From: Ophiosphaerella korrae
Taxonomy: Eukaryota; Ascomycota; Dothideomycetes; Pleosporales; Phaeosphaeriaceae
Reading direction: 5' to 3'
NCBI GenBank assembly: GCA_028456385.1
Contig: JALNQF010000011.1
Location: forward strand, 434,001-498,000
Length of the DNA: 64,000 bases
The notes under the pieces were generated by a model. The model searched no databases. It was given only the letters and a program-made list of their open reading frames with translations, and had not been told where the DNA came from. Made by a program: the position numbers and the translations under genes. Positions 10,481-21,865 of this stretch are shown here, one piece after another. Within the stretch, counting starts at the first letter, position 1, and each line of letters opens with the position of its first letter.

Positions 10481-11760
10481 GCTTCTATTGCGCCACCTCA
10501 GAGAGACGGCGAGGAAATACAAGCATGCAATCATCCCAGAGAATCCGTTCGGCGAGATTGGTCTTGAGGGGACGGTGCACCCACCAACCTGGCTGGGGAT
10601 CCAAATTCCGCTCGGGCAAGCTCTAGGTACGTGTGACTTGGGCTCAAGACGGCATGTCATCCAGGTCGGGACCGGTGGATGGATCTTCTTAGTGGAAGCC
10701 CTCTGAGACCTAATTCCCATGAGCCAAGGAGGCACCATTTTCTACACATACCATAGTCTCGACCCACAAGCCCTTGAAACCATTTTCCTGTCTATTGACG
10801 ACCTTTCTGCGACGGTTTGCATTGATATCAGCCAATCAGGAAAGAAGCTGGAAACGGTCACAATCATGAATGCCCTAAGGGAGCACTTCGATGGTGCTGG
10901 ACTCGACTACCGACAACACTTCATCTAGCTCATAGATACAAGCAATAATTCGGTAGTCCGCTCAAGCAGGTTGCACGACTGGCAGTACGCCAGTGTAGTG
11001 CCGCTGACGGTTGATATTAACTCCAGTATCAACACACTCTTCTTCGCACCGCATTGCAGGTCATGTTCTTGCTACTGATTACTCTACTTCAAAAAGACTG
11101 GCAGGCGATGCAGTTTTGCTATCAACAATATCTTGCATGCAGAGACGAAGTTGTCCACGTTGATTTATTGCGCGAGGCATACTCTCTCGCCTCACATAAT
11201 CATCTATATATCAGACTAGATCTAGACGAGAGCATCGCTCAGACCATGTACAGGCTGGCCTCTCAGTTTGCCCAGCAGGCACTTGGGTCGAGGTAAACTG
11301 ATTTTAATCCATCAGTTCGCGTGTCACCTAGTGGCAAGGCAGCAGTAGCAAGGGACTTTGAACAAGTCGTTACCCTGCAGGTCCCGGCCGAAGCTTCCGT
11401 GGTTATAAAAGAAATGCTGGAAATGCATGCTATATCTGTGTTTGTCGCTTCTGTGGCTTATCACAGGAGGATTGAATTCGTTACCCATCCCAAGGTAGAC
11501 TTATACAAGCGCAGAGCTGTAGCGTTGATGACTAAGAACGGAGAAATTGAACACAAAGTCATGGATCCCGATCCAAAAATGCGCAACGTCATCACGTATC
11601 TGGAGCAAAATCCTCTGGCGCGCTTCGTCGAAATTCCCCGCTATGGACAAAACCTCTCATCCTACTATGAGCAGGTGAAGGCCAAGACGATGGCTTGTTT
11701 GTCCTCAGCAACCTAAGGCGTGTCCATCGAGATTTTCCGATGTGAGGAGCGGAATCATTC
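10481..11760 (+). pseudogene. Phosphoglucose-isomerase-like (SIS-domain) gene, broken; reads on from the MDR frame
   Basis: Follows the MDR remnant in the same frame (frame 3). Blocks include PENPFGEIGLEGTVHPPTW, LGSRRHVIQVGTGGW and, after a TGA at 10704-10706, CIDISQSGKKLETVTIMNAL, which matches the SxSGxTxET sugar-phosphate-binding motif of glucose-6-phosphate isomerase and SIS proteins. Another stop follows at about 10926. Frame 2 then carries KDWQAMQFCYQQYLACRDEV, LDESIAQTMYRLASQFAQQA and ISVFVASVAYHRRIEFVTHP to 11716. Together this resembles a full-length bacterial-type isomerase-like protein. The MDR-isomerase pair suggests sugar or cyclitol metabolism, possibly as one fused protein. 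Function is inferred only from the SIS motif and overall resemblance. Confidence 0.5.
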
Positions 11761-12150
11761 TAGGTATCAAGCCGCGATTCAAAGAGAGGATGTGGTGTAT
11801 GTGATTTTAGTATTGCACGACTACCTTCGCAAGGTAGAAGGTATTTCGGAATAGACCATTTGTGGCAATATCCTGCTACTTCGAGCGACTGCACGCGCTA
11901 GTATGAGACGCTTTGCCTCAGGGCGTTCTTTGTGCATATTAGAGAAGACTCTCTCTCGGCTGACGTGTAAGATCTTGAATAACCTTCTTTCTAGTTGATT
12001 GAGAACCATAGCAGAGCTAAGTGGACTCGCTTCCATGCATTAGAGTTTACAATACAATCCGCTTCAGAATAATACTTTATATATTCTTGAATACTTTTTA
12101 CGCTTTAGGGAAGGGAAGGATAGCGATCTCTTTCTTACCCATAGCCGCTA
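11761..12150. other. No recognisable gene
   Basis: Short AT-rich spacer between two decayed genes. A 71-codon minus-strand ORF (11821-12036) matches nothing I know. Confidence 0.4.
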
Positions 12151-12151
12151 A

Positions 12152-13845
12152 TTAGGCGCACACTATTATCCAATGATCCGCTCGCCCGCTCTTCCAATTC
12201 ATCGACAGTCTCAAACACAGTTTCCATCTCTTCTGATGACTTTTCCCCTTATTTCGCGCTTGGCAAAGAAGACAAAGAAGGCGTACACGGCGATGGTGTA
12301 ATTGAGAATTGCATACACTAGAAAGGTCCTTCCGCCGATACTGGCGATGGCACGTGGCGTGGTTTGGCTGAAAACGAGACCGAGCAGCCATTGACTGGAG
12401 CTTCCCACAGCATTGCTGACTTCTCGAATTTTCATCGGGAAGATCTCACCAATATACAGCCACACAAGTGGTCCCCAATACCAATTAAATGAGAATGCTT
12501 CTAGGTAAACCATGATGATGACAGCGGCCCCGTAAGCATCGATCTTGTCAGCATTCGTGGGTGGGTGAATAGCGACGAGGATTCCGATGCCTAGCATGAA
12601 ACTACCCGTGGCAGACGCGCCAGCCACGAATGGTGTTATTTGTTCCACCAGGAAAGTTATGAAGAAGATGACCCCGATGATTTTGGTGTTTCCGGTGCAT
12701 TGTTGAGTGGCTTGTAAGGAAAATGCAAGAAAACCCGCCGGCGATTTGACGGAAGGCACAGTTCTTTCTAATTGAACTTCCTGGTGACCGGATCGTGTCG
12801 AGAATCTCGTCAAATTCAAGTTGGTAGTTCTCGTCCGTGCGGGTGGCGCCACGAATCCAGAGCAGCGCCGCGAAAGCTTCTTCGTGATTATCTCATAGAT
12901 CAGATGCTCTGGCGAGTTTTAGTACCTTTTAGGCCTGGCGCAGCGCTACTGTCACTAGCTATCACATCTATCTTCAGACTAGTACTAATTATCTTAAATA
13001 GCACTTCACGAGCCAGCTCATGAATCGATTCAGATGACGATTGAGATGGTGATGGCGATCGATCTGGCATCGCGTGCGCGATGCTAGTGCGCGATACTAG
13101 TTAGCTCGCCACTAACTCAACCACAAAGCACCAACTCAGCTGTGGCGCATCCCTTTGACAGGAGAGGAACTATCAGGCAACGCTCCAACTCAACAAAAGG
13201 GCAACCCTTGGGCACGAGAGTCATCAAAGAGACTCACGAAGGGTATCAGAAGCAGCCAGAAAGCAGATGATAGACAGAGAACTCAATCAATTTCATTCCG
13301 ACCTCGAATTGCATTAGTGACTCAGTGATCATCAAATCTGACATATCCTCAGGCGCTCCGTATACGCACGACAGCTTTTTTATATAATCAAGCTCTAATT
13401 GATCTAGGGGCATTAGCCTGTGTTGGCGCGCCACTAGAATGCGGAGCGTCTGATTTATGAGATAACTTCGAGCCAACGGGGCGATTCCTTGACAAACAGC
13501 ATTCCCAGCCCGAGTAAAGCTTCCCGAAGTAGTTGATGCCCAATCGGTATTTGCCATTGCAGTGACGGTGGTTGTCTTGATGCCGACGACCGGATGCCCG
13601 CCGTCACAGCATAGTCCGTCCAATAGCTTAGCACGACACCGAGGGTGACGAATAGCTGAAAACACCCACCAAGTTTGCCACGAATGTGCTTTGGTGCTAA
13701 TTTTGCTGTAAATATGGGCACAACGACCGAACTCACACCTGTTCCGAGCCCCGAGAACGCCACCGACAACACCTGTATCATAGCCGACCAGAAAAGATTC
13801 TGTCGACGCCAACGCCACACTGCAGCTGGCGCGAAATGTGCCAAG
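12152..13845 (-). pseudogene. MFS sugar/quinate-type transporter, broken
   Basis: Twelve-helix sugar porter of the major facilitator superfamily, read right to left. The N-terminus has ESFLVGYDTGVVGGVLG (helix 1 motif). In a second frame there is VVVPIFTAKLAPKHIRGKLG (helix 4-5 loop with the RG motif), QLFVTLGVVLSYWTDYAV and MLFVKESPRWLEV (the PESPRWL motif with P changed to K). After a decayed middle, 12852-12211 gives GFLAFSLQATQQCTG, then VWLYIGEIFPMKIREVSNAV (the second sugar-porter signature) and a terminal helix pair. The two halves are separated by about 0.4-0.5 kb of unreadable sequence (about 12850-13300), and several frames are needed. The 5' end abuts the divergently oriented Prp22 remnant near 13850, so one fragment was probably joined to the other by rearrangement. 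Confidence 0.8.
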
Positions 13846-16813
13846 TCTTTTGCCCTGGTACAATACTTTATTGGCAATTACCGAGCTCAACGACTCGAAT
13901 CAGATACGCTAGAGATTTTCAAACAAAAGATAATGCAGTCTAGTGACGATCTCTTCCCACCTAGTCTAGTTGAAAGCATTGACCACTTTGTTAGAATGAT
14001 GCACCCGTCTATGAAGACGAAGACAGAAGCCACCCATTGTCAATCTAACAAAGGGCGCTCCATGGAAGAGAAGGTCCAAGTTTCCCCCGGCCTTGCCTTA
14101 CCGGATATGGAGCCGGTTCAAGAAGTTGGTGACAATACCCGGGATACATTGATAGCTTTGGAATCGTCGAACGGCAACGTAAAATCTCAGACACGGAAAC
14201 GGGATCGCAGTCAAAGTCGAAGCCTCGAACTACGGAAGAAACAAACAACGAATATGCAATGCGACTCAAGTAATTATGATGAAAGACACATAAATCGGCA
14301 GCGACGCCGCCAGCATAATAGCGATAGGCATGATGAGCAGCGGGAGAGTGGAAAGAGATTGCGCCAATCCTTACCTGTGGTGGACAACGCTCCTATTGTC
14401 AATAAGGTATATGATGGCTATGTGACAGGTGTTAAGGACTTTGGTGCTTTTGTAGGATTATGCGACATCAGGGGGAAAGCAAACGGGTTCGTCGATATTT
14501 CACAAATGGCAGAACGGCGGATCAATCAGCCATTAGGCTTGGTCCAACATGGCCAACCAGTTAAAGTCAAGGTTATTAGCATAGATGGGGAAAAGATTGG
14601 GCTATCGATGAAGGACATCAATCAGGAAACTGGCGAGGACTTTCAAGCAAGTTTAGTTACCGGTGCTAACGTGCAGATTCGGGGTAGCGGCACGAGCGGA
14701 CACACTGATAACGGATCCCAAAAGTCCAACACTAACAAACGAGAGAGAACGAGATTTGCATCTCCCGAGAGGTGGGAGATTCGACATTTTATCCCGTCTG
14801 GAGTCGCAAAAGCTGCAGGCTACCCCGGTTTGGAAGACGATTACGACCCGGCACTTGAGGGTGACAAGTCGAAGCTGGAAGAAGATTTCGATATCGAGGC
14901 CAAAAATGAAGAGCCGCCGTTTCTTGCTGGACAAACAAAGCAGCCTCTTGAGCTGTCGCCTACCCGTGTCATCAAGGCGCCGGAAGGATCGCTGAACCGT
15001 GCTGCAGTGTCCAGCACTGCGCTAGCAAAGGAGCGAAAGGAGTTGCAGCAGCAAAACGCCGAAGATGCTACCAACGAGCAGGCAACGGTCGAACTTTCAG
15101 CTCAGCGGAATGACCCGATGGCAGACCAAGGGAAGCAATAGTTTGCTAGCGACTCAAGAAGCGCCATCAAGTCTAATAGCATTCCGGAGTGGAAACGTGC
15201 TGTTAAACCAAAAGATTAGTCGTACGGGAGAAGGGTAGATAAGCCGATGAAGCAGTAGCGGGAATCCCCTCTAGTCTTCGCCTTCCGGACCTCTTGATTG
15301 AGTCCGTGTGACAGCATCAGATTCTTATAGTAGTTGGCGAGACTGGATCTGATAAAACGACTCAAACAACACAGTATCTAGCTGAGGCAGGTTTCGCAAA
15401 CACTGGTATAATTGGCTGCTCACAGCCTCGCCGCGTAGCTGCTAAGTCAGTGGCCAAACGCGTTGCTGAAGAGGTTGGTTGTATGCTAGGCGAGGAAGTG
15501 GGTTATTCAATTTGTTTCGAAGATTGTACTAGCCCAGCTACTAAGATCAAATATATGACGGACGGCATGTTCCAGCCTGAGATTCTGCAGGACCCAGAGC
15601 TTAAGAGATACTCCTTTATCATACTTGACGAGGCCCATGAGCGAACTATTGCCACGGACGTACTCTTTGCGCTGCTCAAGAAGGCATTGAAGGAGCGGTC
15701 AGATCTGAGAGTAATTGTAACGTCTGCTACTCTTAACGCGGATAAATTCTCTTCGTGTTTCAACAACGCCCCCATCTTCACTATCCTTGGCCGAATATAT
15801 CCTGTCGAAATTATGTACTCGCGGGAACCTGAGCCAGACTATCTTGATGCTGCTCTACTTACAGTCTTGCAAATTCACCTAACAGAGCCAGCCAGCGATA
15901 TTCTGTACGAACGAATGAAAGCTCTAGGGTCGAGCGTTCCAGAGCTTATCATCCTTCCCGTCTACTCGGCATCGCCTGCTGAAATACAGAGCCGTATCTT
16001 TGATCCAGCCCTCAATCGAAAGGTTGTTATCGCTACTAATATTACCAAAACATCTATTACCGTTGATAATATCTATTACGTGGTTGATCCAGGGTTTGTC
16101 AAGCAAAAAGCGTACGACCCAAAGCTAGGGATGGACTCATTCATCGTTACGCCTATCTCGCAAGCCCAAGCAAGCCAGCGAGCCGGCCGCGCCGGCCGAA
16201 CCGAATCTGGTAAATGTTTTAGGTTATACACTGAGGCCGCATATCAATCAGAGATGCACCATCTCCAATACCTGATATTCAACGTCAGAACATATCTGAC
16301 ACAATTCTAATGCTAAAGGCAATGAGCATTAATGACCTTCCACAGGCCAAAGGAAAAGCAGGCACAAGCTGACCAGGAGAAGGCCAAGTTTCGCGATCCA
16401 GGCGGAGGCCACCTGACACTGTTAAGCGTATACAATTTGGCGGCTTCTTTCGCAACACAGCACGAAGCGATGCCGCGACCGGGGCCGGATGCTACAAGAC
16501 AATTATTGAGGGTACTCAAGTTTACTTACACCCGTCATCAGCGCTATTTGGGAAATTTGCAGAGTAGGTGCTGTATCACGAACCTGTACTTACAACACGG
16601 GAGTACATGCACTGGTGCGCAAGCATCGACCCAAAATGGCTAGTTGAGGAGGTACCAACGTTCTTTAAGATAGCGGGGGTAGGCGGTAATATGCTGAAGC
16701 GGCAGCTGCACGAACGAATACAACCGTTATACAGTAAGTTTGCTGCCGAAGACGACTGGCGGCTGTCGGCGCAGCGTAGAAGCGGTAGGGGTGGTGGCGG
16801 CACTTGGGGATGA
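13846..16813 (+). pseudogene. prp22: Prp22/DHX8 pre-mRNA splicing DEAH helicase, decayed copy
   Basis: Prp22 releases spliced mRNA from the spliceosome. This copy covers nearly the whole protein. The N-terminal helical region (TLEIFKQKIMQSSDDLFPPS) is followed by an Arg/Ser-rich stretch. An S1 RNA-binding domain follows (VYDGYVTGVKDFGAFVGLCD to KVKVISIDGEKIGLSMKDIN, about 14407-14620), then the linker (IPEWKRAVKPKD). The helicase core has motif I as [10 protein letters not shown] (normally GETGSGKTTQ), DEAH (LDEAHERT), SAT (VTSATLNAD) and motif VI ([15 protein letters not shown]). The C-terminus ends as expected (EDDWRLSAQRRSGRGGGG) at 16813. Stops TAG at 15139, 15217 and 15256 all sit where CAG is expected. 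Frameshifts occur near 15290 and 16270. Segments around helicase motif IV and after MSINDL are deleted. It cannot be functional. Confidence 0.92.
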
Positions 16814-17230
16814 TAAAAGGGGACACTGTTTTGTGAACAAGCCTCATGATAAAGAAGTTGTCACGTATCTTTCTTGGCCTTTAACTAAATGAATGTATTC
16901 AATGAGCGAGTGTGTTAACTATCTTATTTTCCAGGTCTGATTGCTCCTCAACTTGACGTAATGTCCATTGCCCATGACAAGCAAATTCCCACACCAAGCC
17001 CTGCAAAATCTCTTGATTGAACCGGGGGCCTACAAGAAATTTCCGAGTAACGCTCGTGGCTAGTTTACGCGTCAGCTGCAGAATTTCTTGGAAAAAATTG
17101 ATAGAAAGAGTATGTGACTGGTGTTTCGCTGATAGTTTGGCAGAGAATGCCTACCTGCTCCGGCCTGCCTGTGTCTCATAGCTAACAGCTAGTGCCTAGT
17201 TCCCCGACTCGCCGCTGGTAGAACGGCGCG

Positions 17231-17445
17231 TTGCCGACTGTAGTTTCGTCCAGTTCCCCGCTCCTCGACGGTGCCGCTAACTACGGGCGCGACACCACAC
17301 TCAGCCTGCGCGACCATCCCGGCCACCTACGCAGCACCATCATCGGCGGGCTCCTCGCCAACCTGTACGAGCAGGCTAACTGGGGTATCCTGCGCCTCAA
17401 CTACCTCGCCGATTGGGGTTAGCAGTACGGTGCCTTTACATCACC
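17231..17445 (+). pseudogene. Arginyl-tRNA synthetase fragment
   Basis: About 65 codons of a class I arginyl-tRNA synthetase around the active site. [20 protein letters not shown] contains the HIGH signature (HPGH) and is followed by [13 protein letters not shown], equivalent to the conserved MNYLGDWGKQYG. A TAG at 17420-17422 replaces the Lys after DWG, and QYGAF continues in frame. The sequence before HPGH does not match well. GC-rich codon use differs from its surroundings. Neither the rest of the catalytic domain nor the anticodon-binding domain is present, so this is a small transplanted gene scrap. Confidence 0.75.
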
Positions 17446-17465
17446 CATCTAGCACGCTCTTCGTC

Positions 17466-19094
17466 ATGAACGGTCGAGTCTCCAAATCGCGGACTCGCCG
17501 CTCTCATGTGAAACTATCCAAGGTTCTACAAGACAAGCTTCTCGAAGCCGTTGGAAAAACGGGCGGAGGTATGCATTCCGCTATGGAGGAGCGGGATATA
17601 TGCTGAAATCCATCGTCAGGCGCCGAACCCTTGCGGAACTCCAGAGAGCAACCTCCAGAGAGTAGAGATCTCGCCCGAGAAGGTCCACCGCCGCCCACAA
17701 GGAAAAAGGCGGCTTGACACGGGTTCCGAGATCGATCCGCGGACAGATGCACAGCATAGAACTGAGGACGGGAAAGCAGAGCAGGCGGCTAAGGTATGAA
17801 AATGAACTCTCATAAAAGCCAACCCCACTAAGAGATGACGCAGACTACTATCCAACAGCCTAAGCCCCGACCTCCCCAGCATCCATAAGCCTCGTTCTTT
17901 AGAGACTTTGTCGACCCCATGGATCCCGATCCTCGCTCCCAAGCCGAACCTGTCCACACTTTAGTCTGCAACTGGCTCGAGCCTTTCGAGCTAGATCGCA
18001 GGAATTGTTCCCGATCGGATAGCGATCTTTACGAAGACTCTATTGCGAGGGATCTCACAAAATCAGCGCCAGAGATGGGTCGCACACAAAATGCTGATGG
18101 GTTTATTATACCACCAACCCCTGACTCTACTACATCTCGTTTGCGCCGCGTCGATCTAGCCTCTGAACCGGTCACACCGTCAGATTCCATTGGCTCAAGC
18201 TGAAGGAGCCTCGTGGAAGATATACTCTGCCGGGACTGGAATTTGGCTGTGAACGACATTTATATGCGGTCTTCGCGCGGGAATCCCCCGGAACATATTG
18301 CAAATCTCATTGGTCATGTGCGCAAGGACCGTGAGTCTCCCGGTCTATCGCTAGATCAAGTATGACAAGATGCAGCTTTAGAAGATCTCAGTATAGGCGC
18401 AGGAAAACCGAAAGTGAAGAAGTACTTCCGGGCCAAGATATTTCCTGATTGCGAGCCAGGGGACGTTCTGGATCGCGCCGACAGATAGCCCATGTTAAAA
18501 CACGTTACCCCAACGCAGGGATCCAAGCTCAAGGTTAGCACTCTAGTCCCTGACATGCTTTACGGATGTCGCATTAGAGCATTTCGCCAGCAACAACCTC
18601 AGCTTGCCTCTATGGGAACTGAGATGTTGGCTAACAACCAAGGCCTATTATACCCATTCTTCGCCATCGAATTCAAGCGTGATGGTCCTGCTGGTACTGG
18701 CAGTCCGTGGGTGGCTACCAATCAATGCCTTGGAGCCTTTACGTCATGCGTTAGCCTTGCTAAATGCCTCAACCGCCAGCTAATAGCCTGTGAGAGTGAC
18801 GAGGTCAGGCCGATTGGCAGTGCTGCATTTAGCATCGCTATGAACGGTACCGAGGCCCGCCTCTATATTTCCTGCAAGCAGAATGAGCTGGATTATTATA
18901 TGCGGCAAGTTGAAAGCTTCTGTCTTTAGAAACCTAAGGATTACCTGGAATTCCGGAAGTACGTCCGAAACATTATTGATTGGGGCAAAGAGAGGCGACT
19001 GGAAGAGGTCCAACACTCCTTGCACAGCCTTCTAGAAGAGAACAGGAGGAGAGCTAGCTTCTTAGGCCGCGAAGTCTCGCCCGTCACACTCTGA
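17466..19094 (+). pseudogene. DUF7924 fungal protein with five in-frame stops
   Basis: Single-exon fungal gene of the DUF7924 family, which is abundant in Pezizomycotina and of unknown function. The frame from the ATG at 17835 is collinear for 1.26 kb. It gives FRDFVDPMDPDPRSQAEPV, DLTKSAPEMGRTQNADGFII, EPGDVLDRAD, then the conserved block MEANNQ-like LANNQGLLYPFFAIEFKRDG, ARLYISCKQNELDYYMRQVE and YVRNIIDWGKERRLEEV, ending at a TGA at 19092-19094. Stops lie at 17886 (TAA), 18201 (TGA), 18363 (TGA), 18486 (TAG) and 18927 (TAG), each explained by C-to-T in CAA, CGA or CAG. No indels are needed after 17835. The extra upstream piece (17466-17800, Arg/Lys-rich and Pro-rich) fits the usual N-terminus in shifted frames. 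Pure transition decay makes this the clearest RIP-like record here. Confidence 0.85.
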
Positions 19095-21860
19095 TATTTC
19101 GATAGATTGTGGAGGAATGTGTTCCTGGGTGGTGGCAGGTGGGAGGTGGGAGGGATCCAAATATCCAAATCCCAAGCTGTACCCTGACATGAAGGAGGTA
19201 CTCTGGGCGGCACAGGAGGACTTGAAGGGATTGGAGGCATAGCTATATAGCTGGGATGTAGTATTTGTCACACGCATCGGTTCTTGATGTCCTTTAGACG
19301 CCAACACCGCCTCCAACGCCTAGTAGGGATAGTTCGCCAAAAATTTCGGCTTTCCGTTGAATCCGAGGCGTATGCGACTGTTGCATGTGTTCCTTGATAA
19401 ATTCTACACGATTTAAGTACGGTGTGGGGAAAGCAATACATGGAAAATCGAATAACCTCTCTCATATACTGCTCTATATACAATTAATGGAACCTCCTGA
19501 CCGTAAGCATGCTAATTCTTTGACGTCGGACACAAAAAGGTCCAAGGGGAGGCCAATGTAAAGCGGATCCAGCTGTTCCTTCTGGTTTTCATAGAAAAGT
19601 GGCTCTCCCCCAGGAATCTTTGAATCGAGCAACTGTAGTTCTCGCAAAGAAAACAAAAAATGACATTGTACGACAGGGACCGGGTCCTTGAGTAAAACAG
19701 TTGTAGCTACAACACCACTGGATGTTGCCTTCAGCTAGTCGACCCACACAACCACATTAGGGGCTACGCTGTGTTGACCTGCAGCTTCTTGCCTTGCAAT
19801 GCATCTACTCTGGCTAAGAGAAGGGATAGGGGTTACATTCGCAATCAACGCCCGCGTGGCACCTTCGCATTGCTTGGGAGCTATGTCCTGCTAAATGTAT
19901 TGGCAGGCCAAATATTAATAGTACCAAGTTAGTTCACTTACCACTCTACGTTGGATGCATACCTCGTAGGATACGGACGCCGATATGCCACATTTCTACA
20001 CGTTTGCCTCAGATGTAACTATAAGGTGATGCATCTGGAACTAGGGAAGGACGATTGCAGCATAAGATAATGAAATGAAGGCAAAATCCTTGATATAGTT
20101 CGAAAGGTAGATGTTCGTGTCGCTTGCCAACACCAAGGGCAGCTGACTGGGACTGACAAAGAGTCTGCACAGAGGACGATGATCGTCGCAGGAACTAGTA
20201 ATCTCGGCAATAGAGCACAAATGCTAATGTAAGTTAGGCTTGGTGCGAGACAGCGGTTGCAAGTGTCGAGATCCGCGAAAACCAGGGTTTGAGTTATACA
20301 GGGGCTCGGGAAACTCCCAAAACGAGGCAAGCAATTCAGTTGAGTACACTAAATTAAACCCTGCAGTTTCTAAGCTTACAATCGATCTAGAATTCGTAAA
20401 TGGCTTGGCCGTGGTCCCTCGCAAGTACGACATGCAGATGTTCGTTAGGGATACTTGCGTGTGCCCTTGCTTTCTCACTAAGGCCCTTGCCCATGCTACA
20501 ATGTAACCGATGCACCAAAGGTAAAGCAAAAGCGCATCATGCCGCAGCCGTTAGCTCATGTGGTGGACTGCATGACTAGGGTAGATCCAGTCGTTGCTAA
20601 GAAGAATGCAGCATCTGTGAACAATGGCTCTCATTATTTGAGCTCCCGCCAAATTGAACGATTGAATGAATTCCAGCTTTCGACACGCTCGCACATCAAG
20701 AATACAGTACATTTCACATTGATGATCATGCGCATATTCATATTCGTATCTGCCCCCAATTCCCAACGAGCCAGGGACCAACAAGACTGAATGTGGATCA
20801 TATTATCGAAGATGAAGCCGGCCATATGTTCCCAGGTTGTGGAAAGTTGCGCGTACCCCTCCGCCCAAGGTGCGACGGTCTTGAGAGAGATGCAATGCTC
20901 TTGGCAACATACTTTGCCCACGCACCAAAATATGACTCATACTACGGAACTATTGGAGACGAGCGAGAGTTTGAACGGATGGTTGATCTCGGATAGCAAG
21001 ACTGGCTTATCTCTCTATTTCAGAACGCGTCAGATCATCGTTTGAAGGAATCCCAGATTCCCTTTATGGATGGTGATCCACTTACCAGGCCTTTCCTTAA
21101 AAGACATTGAAAGAAGATTCTCCGACTCGAAGCAGTTCTGCTCCACCCTCTTCCAATGCACGACTGATGAGCTCACCGACGCCTCCTTCTCCCCACCAAC
21201 ATGGAGTCTTCCGAATGGTTCTACCACATGCCACGTTATGACTCCTCTGAGAACTGACAAACCCGTTGGGAGTAGCACGTACGGGCGTGCTGAGATCCCT
21301 AAGCCTCTCGAATTGCAGGCCGAGAGACGATTTATAGTGCTCATGCGAAACACACCGTAGATGGAAAACATCAGTGTCTTTGTCACCCAGCTGACCAAAT
21401 TCGGCTACAGGGGTTTAGCCAATTCCTTTACATCATGATCCAACCCGCCACTACAGAGTTTTACTAGAACAAAATCTTCCCTCCTACGCATCTAAATGGC
21501 TCGATAACGTGAGCCACGAATACCGACGGACCTGTACAGTTATTTCAATACTGGGGCTCACCGTGAAAGTCCGCGGGAATGATGATTTCAATGAAGGCGT
21601 GTTGGTTGGTGTCCTATGGGGCATGCAACTGAGAGAGGGATTGGTTGTAGTACAAGGAGCTGAAGATAAAGCATGGGTCATTTCTCTACCATTGATAGAT
21701 CCGCTATTCTAGTGGTCGAGCTAATTTGTTAGTTGTTCGCATTGCGTTTTGAAAGGCGAATTCATGCTGCTATCTATGTTCTTTGCTTTTGCTCCTTATT
21801 ATTTCAAGCTTAAATGTGCGCTATGTTTCTGAGAGCGATTGCAAAGCATTTTTCAAGCTC
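19095..21860. other. No recognisable gene
   Basis: Only short ORFs. A plus-strand frame at 20793-20996 followed in frame by more open sequence to about 21110 (GHMFPGCGKLRVPLRP, then FMDGDPLTRPF after a stop) could be an unknown decayed gene. A minus ORF at 19474-19656 (GEPLFYENQKEQLDPLYIGL) also looks protein-like. I recognise neither. Confidence 0.35.
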
Positions 21861-21865
21861 AGAGG

